Program-made: the position numbers and the translations under genes | Part shown: one piece after another, positions 43,938 through 51,828 of the stretch | Layout: every line of letters begins with the position of its first letter | Numbering within the stretch: position 1 is the stretch's first letter | Notes under the pieces: model-generated | What the model was told of the DNA's origin: nothing | The model's input: the letters and a program-made list of their open reading frames with translations, nothing else | The model's database searches: none | Assembly (NCBI GenBank): GCA_963717125.1 | Contig: CAVQVG010000007.1 | Span: 682,001 to 746,000, forward strand | Direction of reading: 5' to 3' | Source of the DNA: RYN-230 sp963717125 | Lineage (GTDB): Bacteria; Actinomycetota; Actinomycetes; Streptosporangiales; Streptosporangiaceae | Length of the DNA: 64,000 bases

Positions 43938-44408
43938 TCAGGCGGCCAGGTCCTTGCGTAGCCGCTCGACGTGACCGGTCGCCCGGACGTTGTAATAAGC
44001 CCGCTCGATCGTGCCGTCCGGCCCGATCACGAACGTCGAGCGGATCACGCCGACCGTTTTCTTGCCGTACATCGTCTTCTCGCCGTAGGCGCCGTAGGCG
44101 CGCAGGACCGCGCGATCCGGATCGGCGAGCAGGGTGAAATTCAGTGACTCCTTGTCCCGGAATTTAGCCAGCTTTGCCGGGCTATCCGGGGAAATGCCGA
44201 GAACCGTCAGCCCGGCGTCGGCCAGCACGCCGAGATTATCCCGGAAATCGCAGGCCTCTTTGGTGCAGCCGGGGGTCATCGCGGCCGGGTAGAAGTAGAC
44301 GATCACCCGCTGCCCGCGCAGCCCGGACAGCGTCGTTGTCTGGCCATCCGCGTCGGGCAGAGAAAAGTCCGGCGCCACATCGCCGGGCGCCAGTTTCTGG
44401 TCGGTCAC
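43938..44408 (-). CDS. bcp: Thioredoxin-dependent thiol peroxidase (BCP-type peroxiredoxin)
   Basis: 156 aa from a GTG at 44408 following GGAGGGAGCACC. The peroxidatic Cys48 and resolving Cys53 are in AMTPGCTKEACDFRD (C-x4-C, the two-Cys BCP/PrxQ type). VAPDFSLPDADGQTTTLSGLRGQRVIVYFYP, VLGISPDSPAKLAKFRDKESLNFTLLADPD and GVIRSTFVIGPDG complete the fold. It reduces hydroperoxides using thioredoxin, in the cytosol. It is divergent from the lipoprotein gene and followed by the tRNA. Confidence 0.96.
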   Translation of the reverse strand: MTDQKLAPGDVAPDFSLPDADGQTTTLSGLRGQRVIVYFYPAAMTPGCTKEACDFRDNLGVLADAGLTVLGISPDSPAKLAKFRDKESLNFTLLADPDRAVLRAYGAYGEKTMYGKKTVGVIRSTFVIGPDGTIERAYYNVRATGHVERLRKDLAA

Positions 44409-44593
44409 GGTGCTCCCTCCGGTACGACGCACCCACGTTACCGGCCGCACTAGCCAGATGTGAACGGATGTTACGACCCCCTTACCGGGGGCGCGCCAGG
44501 GCCCTGCCCGGCACCGGGCCGCGCGTAAAGTCACCGACGGGTGGCGGGGGATTGCGTGACATACGGCAATCGCCAACCCAAGGAGGACCAAGC

Positions 44594-45667
44594 GTGTTCT
44601 CGCAGTTGAAAGCCCGCCGGACGGGCGATCCCCAGCAGGGGACCAGCGCCAGCCGGCCAGCCCAGTCCGCGCGCTTCGGCGTGCCGGCCCGGGCCGTTCG
44701 CCCGCTCGGCATCGCAGCCGTGGCGGTAGCGGCAGCAGTGACCGTTGCCGGGTGCAAGCCAGGCAGCTACAGCGGTGCGACCGGGAGCGGCTCGAACGTC
44801 GGGACCACCTCATCCTCGTCAGCGGCCCAGGTCCTGACGCTGGCCGCGCAGCAGGCCCAGCAGGTGAACACGTTCTCAGCGAATGTGCAGATCACCGCGA
44901 CCGGCGCCACCAACGCCAACCTGTTCGGCACGATGAACGAGGTGGCCACCACCCCCACCTCGCCGACGATCTCCATCATGGCCAACGCTGGCCAGCTCGG
45001 TAACGTGAAGATCATCCTGAGCAACGGCATGGCCTACATGCGCAGCCCGTTCTTCATGAGTGCCTACCACCACCGGTGGATCGAGGGCACGATGAACGGG
45101 CTGAGCAACAGCTCCGGGCTGAACTTCGGCCCGCTGCTGGCCCTGCTCGAAGGCAGCAGCCCGCTGATGCAGACCCAGCTGTTCCCGTACGGCACGAACA
45201 TGCGCTACATGGGCAGCTCGCTCTTCGGTGGCTCCCGGATGCGTGAGTACGGCGGCCATTACATGCTGGCCAGCATCCTGAGCCAGCTGCCCTCGAGCAT
45301 GCAGCCGACCGTGCAGTCCTGGATGAACAGCGGCCTGTCCATGACCCGGTTCCGGGCCTGGATGGACCCGTCGCACATGGTGCGCAAGCTGGTGCTGATC
45401 GAGACGGTGAACGGCACCACGTTCACCATCACGCTGACGCTCAACTCGCTCAACGAGCCGATGCACATCGCGATGCCGCCCACCACGGTGGTCTTCATCC
45501 TGCCCGGCACGGGCACCGTGACGGCCACCCCGACCCCGACGATGGCGGCCACCGCCACCGCGCGGCCGACCGTCGGGATGACGCCGACCCCGGTCAGCAC
45601 GGTGCCGGCCACCGGCGCCACCCCGGGTGCCACCGCCGCGCCGAGCGGCATGCCGACGCACTGGTGA
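44594..45667 (+). CDS. Lipoprotein with LprG/LppX-like central domain and Thr/Pro/Ala-rich tail
   Basis: 357 aa from a GTG at 44594 with AAGGAGG. An unusually long basic N-region (about 40 residues) precedes a hydrophobic stretch (GIAAVAVAAAVTVAGC), with lipobox VAGC and Cys near 54. Then a Ser/Gly/Thr linker, VLTLAAQQAQQVNTFSANVQITATG, NVKIILSNGMAYMRSPFFM, and FRAWMDPSHMVRKLVLIE suggest a lipid-binding beta-sheet lipoprotein as in LprG/LppX. The C-terminal 60 residues are repeats of TP/ATP/TAT. The tail may span or stick to the wall. Function is by resemblance only. Confidence 0.75.
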   Translation: MFSQLKARRTGDPQQGTSASRPAQSARFGVPARAVRPLGIAAVAVAAAVTVAGCKPGSYSGATGSGSNVGTTSSSSAAQVLTLAAQQAQQVNTFSANVQITATGATNANLFGTMNEVATTPTSPTISIMANAGQLGNVKIILSNGMAYMRSPFFMSAYHHRWIEGTMNGLSNSSGLNFGPLLALLEGSSPLMQTQLFPYGTNMRYMGSSLFGGSRMREYGGHYMLASILSQLPSSMQPTVQSWMNSGLSMTRFRAWMDPSHMVRKLVLIETVNGTTFTITLTLNSLNEPMHIAMPPTTVVFILPGTGTVTATPTPTMAATATARPTVGMTPTPVSTVPATGATPGATAAPSGMPTHW

Positions 45668-45689
45668 GTGACGCGGGCTGACCAAACCA

Positions 45690-45743
45690 CGGAAAGGCCC
45701 GCCGCGTCCTGGGCAGCAGCCCGGGGCACGGCGGGCCTTTCCG
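45690..45743. terminator. Bidirectional terminator between lipoprotein gene and rdgB
   Basis: CGGAAAGGCCCGCCG (45690-45704) is perfectly complementary to CGGCGGGCCTTTCCG (45729-45743), a 15-bp stem with a 24-base loop that can fold further. CCTTTCC gives a short U-tract-like end on the rightward strand. Confidence 0.88.
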
Positions 45744-45753
45744 CGCGTGCGGC

Positions 45754-45809
45754 GCTAGCCGAGCAGCGCCGCGATGACCGGGCTAGCCGAGCAGCGCCGC
45801 GATGACCGG
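45754..45809. repeat. 28-bp perfect tandem duplication covering the rdgB stop codon
   Basis: GCTAGCCGAGCAGCGCCGCG plus ATGACCGG occurs at 45754-45781 and again, without gap, at 45782-45809. The right copy is the last codons (VIAALLG) and stop of rdgB; the left copy lies just beyond the stop. The two are identical over 28 bp. Confidence 0.95.
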
Positions 45810-46388
45810 GGCCAGCGCGCGCAGCGCCCGCCCCCGATGGCTGATCTTGTCTTTTTCCGCCGGGCTCAGCTCGGCGGTGGTGAGTTCCCCGCCCGTTGGG
45901 ACGAAGATCGGGTCGTAGCCGAAGCCGTGGCGGCCGCGCGGCTCGCGGGTCAGCGACCCGTCCAGCACGCCCTCGGTGACCTGCTCGGCGCCGGACGGCA
46001 GGACGAGCGCGGCCGCGCAGGTGAAGTGCGCCCCGCGGCGGCCGGCCTGCACGTCAGACATCTGGCCCAGCACCAGCCACAGGTTGGCCTCGTCGTCGCC
46101 GTGCTTCCCGGACCAGCGGGCGGACAGCACGCCGGGCATCCCGTTCAGCGCGTCGACGCACAGGCCGGAGTCGTCGGCCACCGCGGGCAGGCCGGTGAAC
46201 GCGGCCACCGCCCGCGCTTTCAGCAGCGCGTTCTCCGCGAAGGTGAGCCCGGTCTCGGCCACTTCCGGCATCCCGGGATACTCCGCCAGGTCACCGACCT
46301 CGACCGGGACCCGCCCGGCTTCCAGGATGCGGCGCAGCTCGGTCAGCTTGGCCGGGTTCCGGGTGGCCAGGACGAGCTTGCTGCTCAC
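45783..46388 (-). CDS. rdgB: XTP/dITP diphosphatase (RdgB/HAM1)
   Basis: 201 aa from a GTG at 46388 overlapping the rph stop in GTGA. KLVLATRNPAKLTELRRIL is the HAM1 start; TFAENALLKARAVAAFTGLPAVADDSGLCVDALNGMPGVLSARW holds the Lys and Asp of the active site; HGFGYDPIFVP and SHRGRALRAL close it. It removes ITP/XTP and deaminated dNTPs. Standard partner of rph. Its last 28 bases are duplicated downstream. Confidence 0.96.
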   Translation of the reverse strand: MSSKLVLATRNPAKLTELRRILEAGRVPVEVGDLAEYPGMPEVAETGLTFAENALLKARAVAAFTGLPAVADDSGLCVDALNGMPGVLSARWSGKHGDDEANLWLVLGQMSDVQAGRRGAHFTCAAALVLPSGAEQVTEGVLDGSLTREPRGRHGFGYDPIFVPTGGELTTAELSPAEKDKISHRGRALRALAPVIAALLG

Positions 46389-47104
46389 CAGCCGAGCGCT
46401 TCCCGCTGGATCCGGGTCAGCTCGGCGCACCCGGCCACGCCGAGGTCGAGCAGCTCGGTGAGCAGCTCGCGGCTGAACGGCTCCCGCTCGGCGGTGCCCT
46501 GGATCTCCACGAACCCGCCGTCGCCGGTGCACACCACGTTCATGTCGGTCTGCGCGGCGGCGTCCTCCTCGTAGCACAGGTCCAGCCGCGGCTGCGAGTC
46601 CACGATGCCGACACTGACCGCGGCCACCGAGCCGACCAGCGGGTCACCCTTGCACCGCTTGCGGGCACGAAGCCAGGCCACCGCGTCGGCGAGCGCCACG
46701 AACCCGCCGGTGATAGCCGCGGTGCGGGTGCCGCCGTCGGCCTGCAGCACGTCGCAGTCGATCACGATGGAGTTCTCGCCCAGCGCCTTGGCGTCCACGC
46801 TGGCCCGCAGCGAACGGCCGATCAGCCGGGAGATCTCGTGCGTCCGGCCGCCGATCCGGCCCCTGACCGACTCCCGGTCCCCGCGTGTGTTGGTCGCCCG
46901 GGGCAGCATCGCGTACTCGGCGGTCACCCAGCCCTGCCCGCTGCCGCGCCGCCAGCGCGGCACGTCCTCGGTGGCGCTGGCCGCGCACAGCACCCGGGTG
47001 CCGCCGAACTCCACCAGCACCGAGCCTTCCGCGTGCTCCAGCCAGCCGCGGGTCATCCGTATCTCGCGCAGCGAAGCGTTGCTGCGCCCATCGGGTCGGG
47101 ACAT
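46385..47104 (-). CDS. rph: Ribonuclease PH
   Basis: 239 aa from an ATG at 47104. SRPDGRSNASLREIRMTRGWLEHAEGSVLVEFGGTRVLC is the usual RNase PH start. EISRLIGRSLRASVDAKALGENSIVIDCDVLQADGGTRTAAITGG holds the phosphate-binding and catalytic Asp segment, and EEDAAAQTDMNVVCTGDGGFVEIQGTAE the second half. It trims tRNA 3' ends by phosphorolysis. Coupled to rdgB; the epimerase gene lies upstream in the same direction after a terminator-like hairpin. Confidence 0.97.
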   Translation of the reverse strand: MSRPDGRSNASLREIRMTRGWLEHAEGSVLVEFGGTRVLCAASATEDVPRWRRGSGQGWVTAEYAMLPRATNTRGDRESVRGRIGGRTHEISRLIGRSLRASVDAKALGENSIVIDCDVLQADGGTRTAAITGGFVALADAVAWLRARKRCKGDPLVGSVAAVSVGIVDSQPRLDLCYEEDAAAQTDMNVVCTGDGGFVEIQGTAEREPFSRELLTELLDLGVAGCAELTRIQREALGW

Positions 47105-47248
47105 GAGAGTTAGCCTATGGCAGCCCGCGGCGGGCAGGGGTCGCGGCGGGGCAGGCGGGGGCGACCGCATCTCGCCGGCGAGGCGGGGCGCGCCGCAGGC
47201 GTGTTCCCGCCGAGCCGACGTTCGGCGCGAAGCGGCGACCGGGGGGGT

Positions 47249-47268
47249 CCGGGGGGTCGTCCCCCCGG
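47249..47268 (-). terminator. GC hairpin after epimerase gene
   Basis: CCGGGGGG-TCGT-CCCCCCGG is a perfect 8-bp stem with a four-base loop, 10 bp past the epimerase stop. It would end the epimerase transcript before rph. Confidence 0.75.
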
Positions 47269-47278
47269 GCTAACACTG

Positions 47279-48217
47279 CTAGCAGCTCGCGCGGTCCGCG
47301 GCGCCGGCCTCGATCCAGCGGTACACCGCGCCGACGCCCGCGGTCAGCTGGGTGCGCGCCCGCCAGCCCAGGTCCCGGCCCACCCGGCCGACCGCCAGCG
47401 CGCTGCGCAACAGCTCACCCGGTCGGGGCTGGCTGAACCGTGGGGACACCGGGCGGCCGGCCACCTGGCCGATGATGGCCACGATGTCCAGCACGCTGAT
47501 CTCCACCCCGGTGCCGATGTTCCAGGTCCCGGGGCGGCCCGCGTCCGCGGCGGCCAGGAACGCGCTGACCGTGTCACCGGCGTACACGTAGTCGCGGGTC
47601 TGCGTGCCGTCGCCGTAGATCGGCACGTCCTGCCCGGCCAGCACGCAGCCGCAGAAGATCGGGATGACCCCGGCCTGGCCGCGCGGGTCCTGCCGTGGCC
47701 CGTACACGTTGGCCAGCCGGAGCACGGAGTGCCGGGTGCCGTGCAGCCGGTTGTACAGCCCGATGTACTGCTCCGCGCACAGCTTGGCGATGCCGCAGGG
47801 CGACTCGGGCAGCGCCAGCACGTCCTCCCGGGACGGGATCGGGGCGTCCCGGCCGTAGATGGCGCCGCCGGACGAGGCGAACAGCACCCGGGCGCCGGTG
47901 GCCCGGGCCGCCTCCAGCACGTTGACCGTGCCGACCACGTTGACCCCGGCGTCCTCGGCCGGGGCGTTGACCGAGGAACGGACGTCGATCTGCGCCGCGA
48001 GGTGGCAGATCAGCTCGGGCCGGGTCTGCCGGACCAGCGCGGTGAGCCCGGCCGCGTCGGCGATGCTCACCTTGTGCAGCGGGACCTGGCCATCCAGGCG
48101 CCCCGCCCGGCCGGCCGAGAGGTCGTCGGCCACGATGACCTCATCGCCCCGGGCCAGGAACCCGTCGGTCAGATGTGAGCCGATGAACCCGGCGCCGCCG
48201 GTCACGAGTACCCGCAT
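47279..48217 (-). CDS. NAD-dependent sugar epimerase/dehydratase with catalytic Tyr replaced by Cys
   Basis: 312 aa from an ATG at 48217. Rossmann motif VTGGAGFIGSHL at 5-16, DDLSAGR, HLAAQIDVRSSV, NVVGTVNVLEAAR, FASSGGAIYG, NVYGPRQDPRGQAGVIPIF and DGTQTRDYVYAGDTV are those of UDP-glucose 4-epimerase-like extended SDRs. The catalytic YxxxK is read as C141-GIAK145 (ESPCGIAKL); TGC stands where TAC is expected, one base away. Either the enzyme is impaired or the base is wrong. The substrate is likely a UDP-hexose for cell-wall glycan. Confidence 0.88.
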   Translation of the reverse strand: MRVLVTGGAGFIGSHLTDGFLARGDEVIVADDLSAGRAGRLDGQVPLHKVSIADAAGLTALVRQTRPELICHLAAQIDVRSSVNAPAEDAGVNVVGTVNVLEAARATGARVLFASSGGAIYGRDAPIPSREDVLALPESPCGIAKLCAEQYIGLYNRLHGTRHSVLRLANVYGPRQDPRGQAGVIPIFCGCVLAGQDVPIYGDGTQTRDYVYAGDTVSAFLAAADAGRPGTWNIGTGVEISVLDIVAIIGQVAGRPVSPRFSQPRPGELLRSALAVGRVGRDLGWRARTQLTAGVGAVYRWIEAGAADRASC

Positions 48218-48282
48218 GGTTGTGCATCCTAAGCGCAGCCTGGCCGGGCCCCGGTCAGCCGGACCGGCCCCGCCTGGGCGGG

Positions 48283-49029
48283 TCAGCCCAGGTCGACGAC
48301 CAGCCCGGAGGTGGCCAGCTCCAGCGGCCCGGGGAACGCGGCGGCCGCCTCGGCCTGGCTGCGCTGCCGGTCGTGCCACGGCGCCAGGTGGGTGAGCACC
48401 AGCCAGGCCCCGGCCCGCGCCGCGTGCTCGGCGGCCTGCTTAGCCGACATATGCAGGTTGGCCGGCAACCCGGGGCCGTCCAGGAACGTCGCCTCGCAGA
48501 GCAGCAGGTCAGCGTCCCGGGCCAGGCCGACGAGGGCGTCGGACGGCCCGGTGTCGGCCGAGTAGGCGATTACCCGGCCGCCGGCCGCAACCCGGAAGCC
48601 GTACGTCTCCACCGGGTGGTTCATCCGGGCCAGGGTGATCTCGAACGGGCCGACGTGCCAGGTCCCGGGCCGCAGCGTGCCGAACTCGAACGCCCCCGTC
48701 ATGCCCGGTTCCTCGGCGAAGCCGTAGGCCCGGGCCAGCCGCTCCGGGGTCCCGTCCGGGCCGGACACGGGGATGCGCGGTCGCGGGCCGTCCGGTGCGT
48801 AGATCTGGGCCACCCACAGCGGGCACAGGTCCAGGCAGTGGTCGGCGTGCAGGTGGCTCACGCAGATCGCGTCGATGCCGGTCAGCGGGATGTGCCGTTG
48901 CAGCGGTCCGAGCGCCCCGCTGCCCAGGTCGAGCACCAGCCGGAAGCCCTGGTCCTCGATCAGGTAACAGGAGGCCGGGCTATCCGGCCCAGGGATGGAA
49001 CCGGAACAGCCGATGACGGTGAGGCGCAC
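48283..49029 (-). CDS. Metallo-beta-lactamase-fold phosphodiesterase (Rv1339-like)
   Basis: 248 aa from a GTG at 49029. RLTVIGCSGSIPGPDSPASCYLI, LVLDLGSGALGPLQRHI, the metal motif SHLHADHCLDL (HxHxDH), ITLARMNHPVETYGFRV, YSADTGPSDALV, and LTHLAPWHD are those of the actinobacterial homologues of Rv1339, which has been described as an atypical class II cyclic-nucleotide phosphodiesterase. Gene order here (rdgB, rph, MBL, cysM, cysO, mec, clpS) resembles that genome. Cytosolic, no signal peptide. Confidence 0.88.
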   Translation of the reverse strand: MRLTVIGCSGSIPGPDSPASCYLIEDQGFRLVLDLGSGALGPLQRHIPLTGIDAICVSHLHADHCLDLCPLWVAQIYAPDGPRPRIPVSGPDGTPERLARAYGFAEEPGMTGAFEFGTLRPGTWHVGPFEITLARMNHPVETYGFRVAAGGRVIAYSADTGPSDALVGLARDADLLLCEATFLDGPGLPANLHMSAKQAAEHAARAGAWLVLTHLAPWHDRQRSQAEAAAAFPGPLELATSGLVVDLG

Positions 49030-49064
49030 GGTGGTCAGCCTATTCCGGGGGACGGAGCCCCGGA

Positions 49065-49865
49065 CTAGCCGCGGCCTACCAGGGCGATCTGGCGGCTTTG
49101 CGCGACCAGGCGGCCCGCGCTGTCCCAGACCTCGGCTTCCTCGTCGAACCAGCCCCCGCTGACGTGCCGGCAGCGGGCCGCGACCCGCAGCGGCCCGGGA
49201 GCGGGCACCGCGCGCATGTACCAGGTCAGCTCGACCGTGGGCGACCAGCCGACCACCTCGATGCCGAACACCACCGGCGGCAGCGAGTCCACCGCCAGCG
49301 CGAGCAGCAGGGCGTCCGGGTCCCGCTCCTCGGTCAGCTGGAAGTACCCGCGCATCTCCGGCACCCCGGCTGGCTGGCCGCGGGTCCAGCCCGCGGTGGC
49401 CGGGTCCAGCCGGAGATCCACCTGCTTGGCGTAGCCGGTGAACACCCGGTGCGGCACGTTCCGCGCACCCTGGCACTCCTCGATCGGCGGCAGCCAGGGC
49501 GGCTCGCCGGTCCAGGACAGCCCGACGGTGTCGGCTGGATCGCCGAGCGCACCGGTGGTCACCGTGGTCTCCAGCACCGGCCGGCCGTCCTGCACCAGGG
49601 TGGCCCGGGCGGTGGCCGCGACCTTGCCCCGCTTCAGCCAGCTCACCTCGGCCTGGGCGGGCTCGGGGCGCGGCGCCCGGAGGAAATGCGCGCTGGTCGC
49701 GATGGGGTAGGGATGCGGCGCGGTGTCCAGCACCGCGCGCAGCATGCTGGCCAGCAGCACCCCGCCGTTGACCGCCCCGGCGATGGCGAACCGGTCATCC
49801 GGCGTGACCTCGTACCGCCCCTCCCCCACCCGCCGGACCGCGGTCGCCTCGTCAAAAACGCTCAC
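49065..49865 (-). CDS. Thioesterase family protein (TesB-like double hotdog)
   Basis: 266 aa from a GTG at 49865 with GGGAGG. RRVGEGRYEVTPDDRFAIAGAVNGGVLLASMLRAVLDTAPHPYPIATSAHFLRAPRPEPAQAEVSWLKRGKVAATARATLVQDGRPVLETTVT is the first hotdog of the acyl-CoA thioesterase II-like family; ELTWYMRAVPAPGPLRVAARCRHVSGGWFDEEAEVWDSAGRLVAQSRQIALV is the second. Acyl substrate is unknown. It stands between the MBL and cysM genes. Confidence 0.87.
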   Translation of the reverse strand: MSVFDEATAVRRVGEGRYEVTPDDRFAIAGAVNGGVLLASMLRAVLDTAPHPYPIATSAHFLRAPRPEPAQAEVSWLKRGKVAATARATLVQDGRPVLETTVTTGALGDPADTVGLSWTGEPPWLPPIEECQGARNVPHRVFTGYAKQVDLRLDPATAGWTRGQPAGVPEMRGYFQLTEERDPDALLLALAVDSLPPVVFGIEVVGWSPTVELTWYMRAVPAPGPLRVAARCRHVSGGWFDEEAEVWDSAGRLVAQSRQIALVGRG

Positions 49866-49931
49866 CGCCGCCCTCCCGGGTCACTGCGCCTGGGCTTGAC
49901 CGCGCCGAAGGGGGCGCGCCGCCGACTGGAC

Positions 49932-49975
49932 TGAGGAGCGACGGAGCGAGGAACGAGCGACCGAGCGACGAGGGA
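49932..49975. repeat. Degenerate GAGCGA short tandem repeat
   Basis: GAGCGACGGAGCGAGG then AACGAGCGACCGAGCGACGAG is a run of five imperfect GAGCGA units in the 170-bp gap between cysM and the thioesterase gene. A small hairpin GCGCC..GGCGC follows near 49990-50010. Purpose unknown. Confidence 0.7.
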
Positions 49976-50034
49976 AGGAGGCGGGCTAAGCGCCCCCGGA
50001 GGCGCAAAGCAAGCACAGTGCGCGGGTGGGGGCG

Positions 50035-50982
50035 TTAGGCCCATAGTTGCCCTTCCAGGCGGTCCTCGGCTTCTTCCAGCGTGCCGGAGTACGCGCCGGT
50101 GGACAGGTACTTCCAGCCGCCGTCGGCGACCACGAACGCGATGTCGGCGCGCTGCCCGGCCACCTGGGCCTTGGCCGCCATGCCGAGCGCGGCGTGCAGC
50201 GCGCCGCCCGCGGAGATGCCTGCGAAGATGCCTTCCTGGTCCAGCAGTTCCCGGGTCCGGCGCAGCGCGTCCGCCGACGACACGGAGAACCGGGTGGTCA
50301 GCACCGACTCGTCGTACAGTTCCGGGACGAAGCCCTCGTCGATGTTGCGCAGCCCGTAGACCAGCTCGCCGTACCGTGGCTCGGCGGCCACGATGGACAC
50401 GTCCGGCACGTGCTCGCGCAGGTAACGGCCGACGCCCATGAGCGTCCCGGTGGTGCCGAGCCCGGCCACGAAGTGGGTGATACCGGGCAGATCGGCGAGG
50501 ATCTCCGGGCCGGTGGTCTCATAGTGCGCGCGGCTGTTGGCCTCGTTGCCGTACTGGTACAGCATGATCCAGTCCGGGTGCTCCTCGGCCAGCCGCTTGG
50601 CTACCCGGACCGCTTCGTTGGAGCCGCCCGCGGCGGGCGACGAGATGACCTGGGCGCCGTACATCTCCAGCATCTGGCGGCGTTCGGCGGAGGTGTTCTC
50701 CGGCATCACGCAGATCATCCGGTAGCCGCGCAATTTGGACACCATGGCCAGGGATATCCCGGTGTTCCCCGAGGTGGGTTCCAGGATGGTGGACCCCGGG
50801 ACGAGCAGGCCGTCCTTCTCCGCCTGCTCGATCATGAAGAACGCCGCGCGGTCCTTGACCGAGCCGGTCGGGTTTCGGTCCTCCAGCTTGGCCCACAGCC
50901 GCTGGTCCGGCCCGGGGGACAGCCTCGGCAGCCCGACCAGCGGGGTTCCGCCGAGCGAGTCGAGCAGCGAGTCGTAACGCAT
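50035..50982 (-). CDS. cysM: O-phosphoserine sulfhydrylase (CysM), CysO-dependent cysteine synthase
   Basis: 315 aa from an ATG at 50982. The PLP Lys43 is in NPTGSVKDRAA; the phosphate loop is TSGNTG (70-75); GLGTTGTLMGVGRYL follows. The C-terminal end KYLSTGAYSG.. is the lid region seen in the mycobacterial CysM that uses O-phosphoserine and the sulfur carrier CysO. The gene is directly downstream of cysO and mec, which supports this special pathway over ordinary O-acetylserine sulfhydrylase. Confidence 0.94.
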   Translation of the reverse strand: MRYDSLLDSLGGTPLVGLPRLSPGPDQRLWAKLEDRNPTGSVKDRAAFFMIEQAEKDGLLVPGSTILEPTSGNTGISLAMVSKLRGYRMICVMPENTSAERRQMLEMYGAQVISSPAAGGSNEAVRVAKRLAEEHPDWIMLYQYGNEANSRAHYETTGPEILADLPGITHFVAGLGTTGTLMGVGRYLREHVPDVSIVAAEPRYGELVYGLRNIDEGFVPELYDESVLTTRFSVSSADALRRTRELLDQEGIFAGISAGGALHAALGMAAKAQVAGQRADIAFVVADGGWKYLSTGAYSGTLEEAEDRLEGQLWA

Positions 50983-50998
50983 CAGGTTCCCCGCAGGG

Positions 50999-51277
50999 TC
51001 AGCGCGCCCCGCCTGCCACGGCCGGCAGCACGGTCACCGTGTCACCGTCCTTGACCGGCGTCTTCAGCCCGCCGAGGAACCGGACGTCCTCGTCGTTCAG
51101 GTACACGTTGACAAAGCGGCGCAGCCCGGACTCGTCCTGCAGCCGCTCGCGCAGCCCGCCATAGCGGGTGTCCAGGTCGCCGAACAGCTCTTCCAGCGTC
51201 GTCCCTGAGCCCTCCACCGTCTTGGCCCCGCCGGTATAGGTGCGCAGGATGGTCGGAATGCGGACTTCGATGGCCAT
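50999..51277 (-). CDS. cysO: Sulfur carrier protein CysO (ThiS/MoaD fold)
   Basis: 92 aa from an ATG at 51277, GGAG eight bases upstream. VRIPTILRTYTGGAKTVEGSGTTL, RFVNVYLNDEDVRFLGGL and DGDTVTVLPAVAGG align closely with M. tuberculosis CysO. The sulfur-carrying C-terminus must end in GG; here two extra residues, Ala-Arg, follow. These must be trimmed before thiocarboxylation, and the JAMM protease gene (mec) lies next door. Middle gene of mec-cysO-cysM. Confidence 0.92.
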   Translation of the reverse strand: MAIEVRIPTILRTYTGGAKTVEGSGTTLEELFGDLDTRYGGLRERLQDESGLRRFVNVYLNDEDVRFLGGLKTPVKDGDTVTVLPAVAGGAR

Positions 51278-51383
51278 GAGGAACACTCCAGGTCTGGCGG
51301 TCTGTCTACGGGCGCCATCCCGGCGGGGCCGTCCCCCGCGGGCAAAGGCGCTCACCGGGTGCCAACGCCGGCCTCCCAGGGGA

Positions 51384-51815
51384 TCATTCCACGGCCGGCG
51401 TGGCCGCGTCGGCGGTGATCCGGACCTCTTCCTCGGTCACCACTCCGTCCACGATGCGGAACGAGCGGAACTCCACCTCGTCCGGGTCCCGGGTGGAGAC
51501 CAGCACGTAGTGCGCGCCGGGTTCCTGGGCCAAGGCGATGTCGGTGCGGGACGGGTAAGCCTCGGTCGCGGTGTGCGAGTGGTAGATGACCACCGGCTCC
51601 TCGTCCCGGTCGTCCATCTCGCGCCAGACCCGCAGCAGTTCCATCGAGTCGAACTCGTAGAACGTGGGTGAACGCGCGGCGTTCAGCATCGGGATGAACC
51701 GCTCCGCGCGGTCCGTGCCGGCCGGGCCGGCGATCACCCCGCACGCCTCGTCCGGGTGGTCGGCGCGCGCGTGCGACACGATCTTGTCGCGCAGCGCGGA
51801 ATGCAGCGTCAGCAT
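51384..51815 (-). CDS. mec: JAMM/MPN zinc metalloprotease Mec (CysO-cysteine peptidase)
   Basis: 143 aa from an ATG at 51815. The JAMM motif is complete: Glu23 (PDEACG), His79-Ser-His81, Ser89 and Asp92 (HSHTATEAYPSRTD). FYEFDSMELLRVWREMDDRDEEPVVIYHSH is typical of Mec. It frees cysteine from the CysO-cysteine adduct and may also trim the C-terminal Ala-Arg of CysO here. Thirteen bp behind the DUF2017 gene and about 105 bp before cysO. Confidence 0.93.
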   Translation of the reverse strand: MLTLHSALRDKIVSHARADHPDEACGVIAGPAGTDRAERFIPMLNAARSPTFYEFDSMELLRVWREMDDRDEEPVVIYHSHTATEAYPSRTDIALAQEPGAHYVLVSTRDPDEVEFRSFRIVDGVVTEEEVRITADAATPAVE

Positions 51816-51828
51816 GTCTGCGAGCGTA

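Noticed and set aside
49932..50010. CRISPR-like repeat array
   Set aside because: The GAGCGA units are six-base, degenerate and without spacers; it is a simple repeat.
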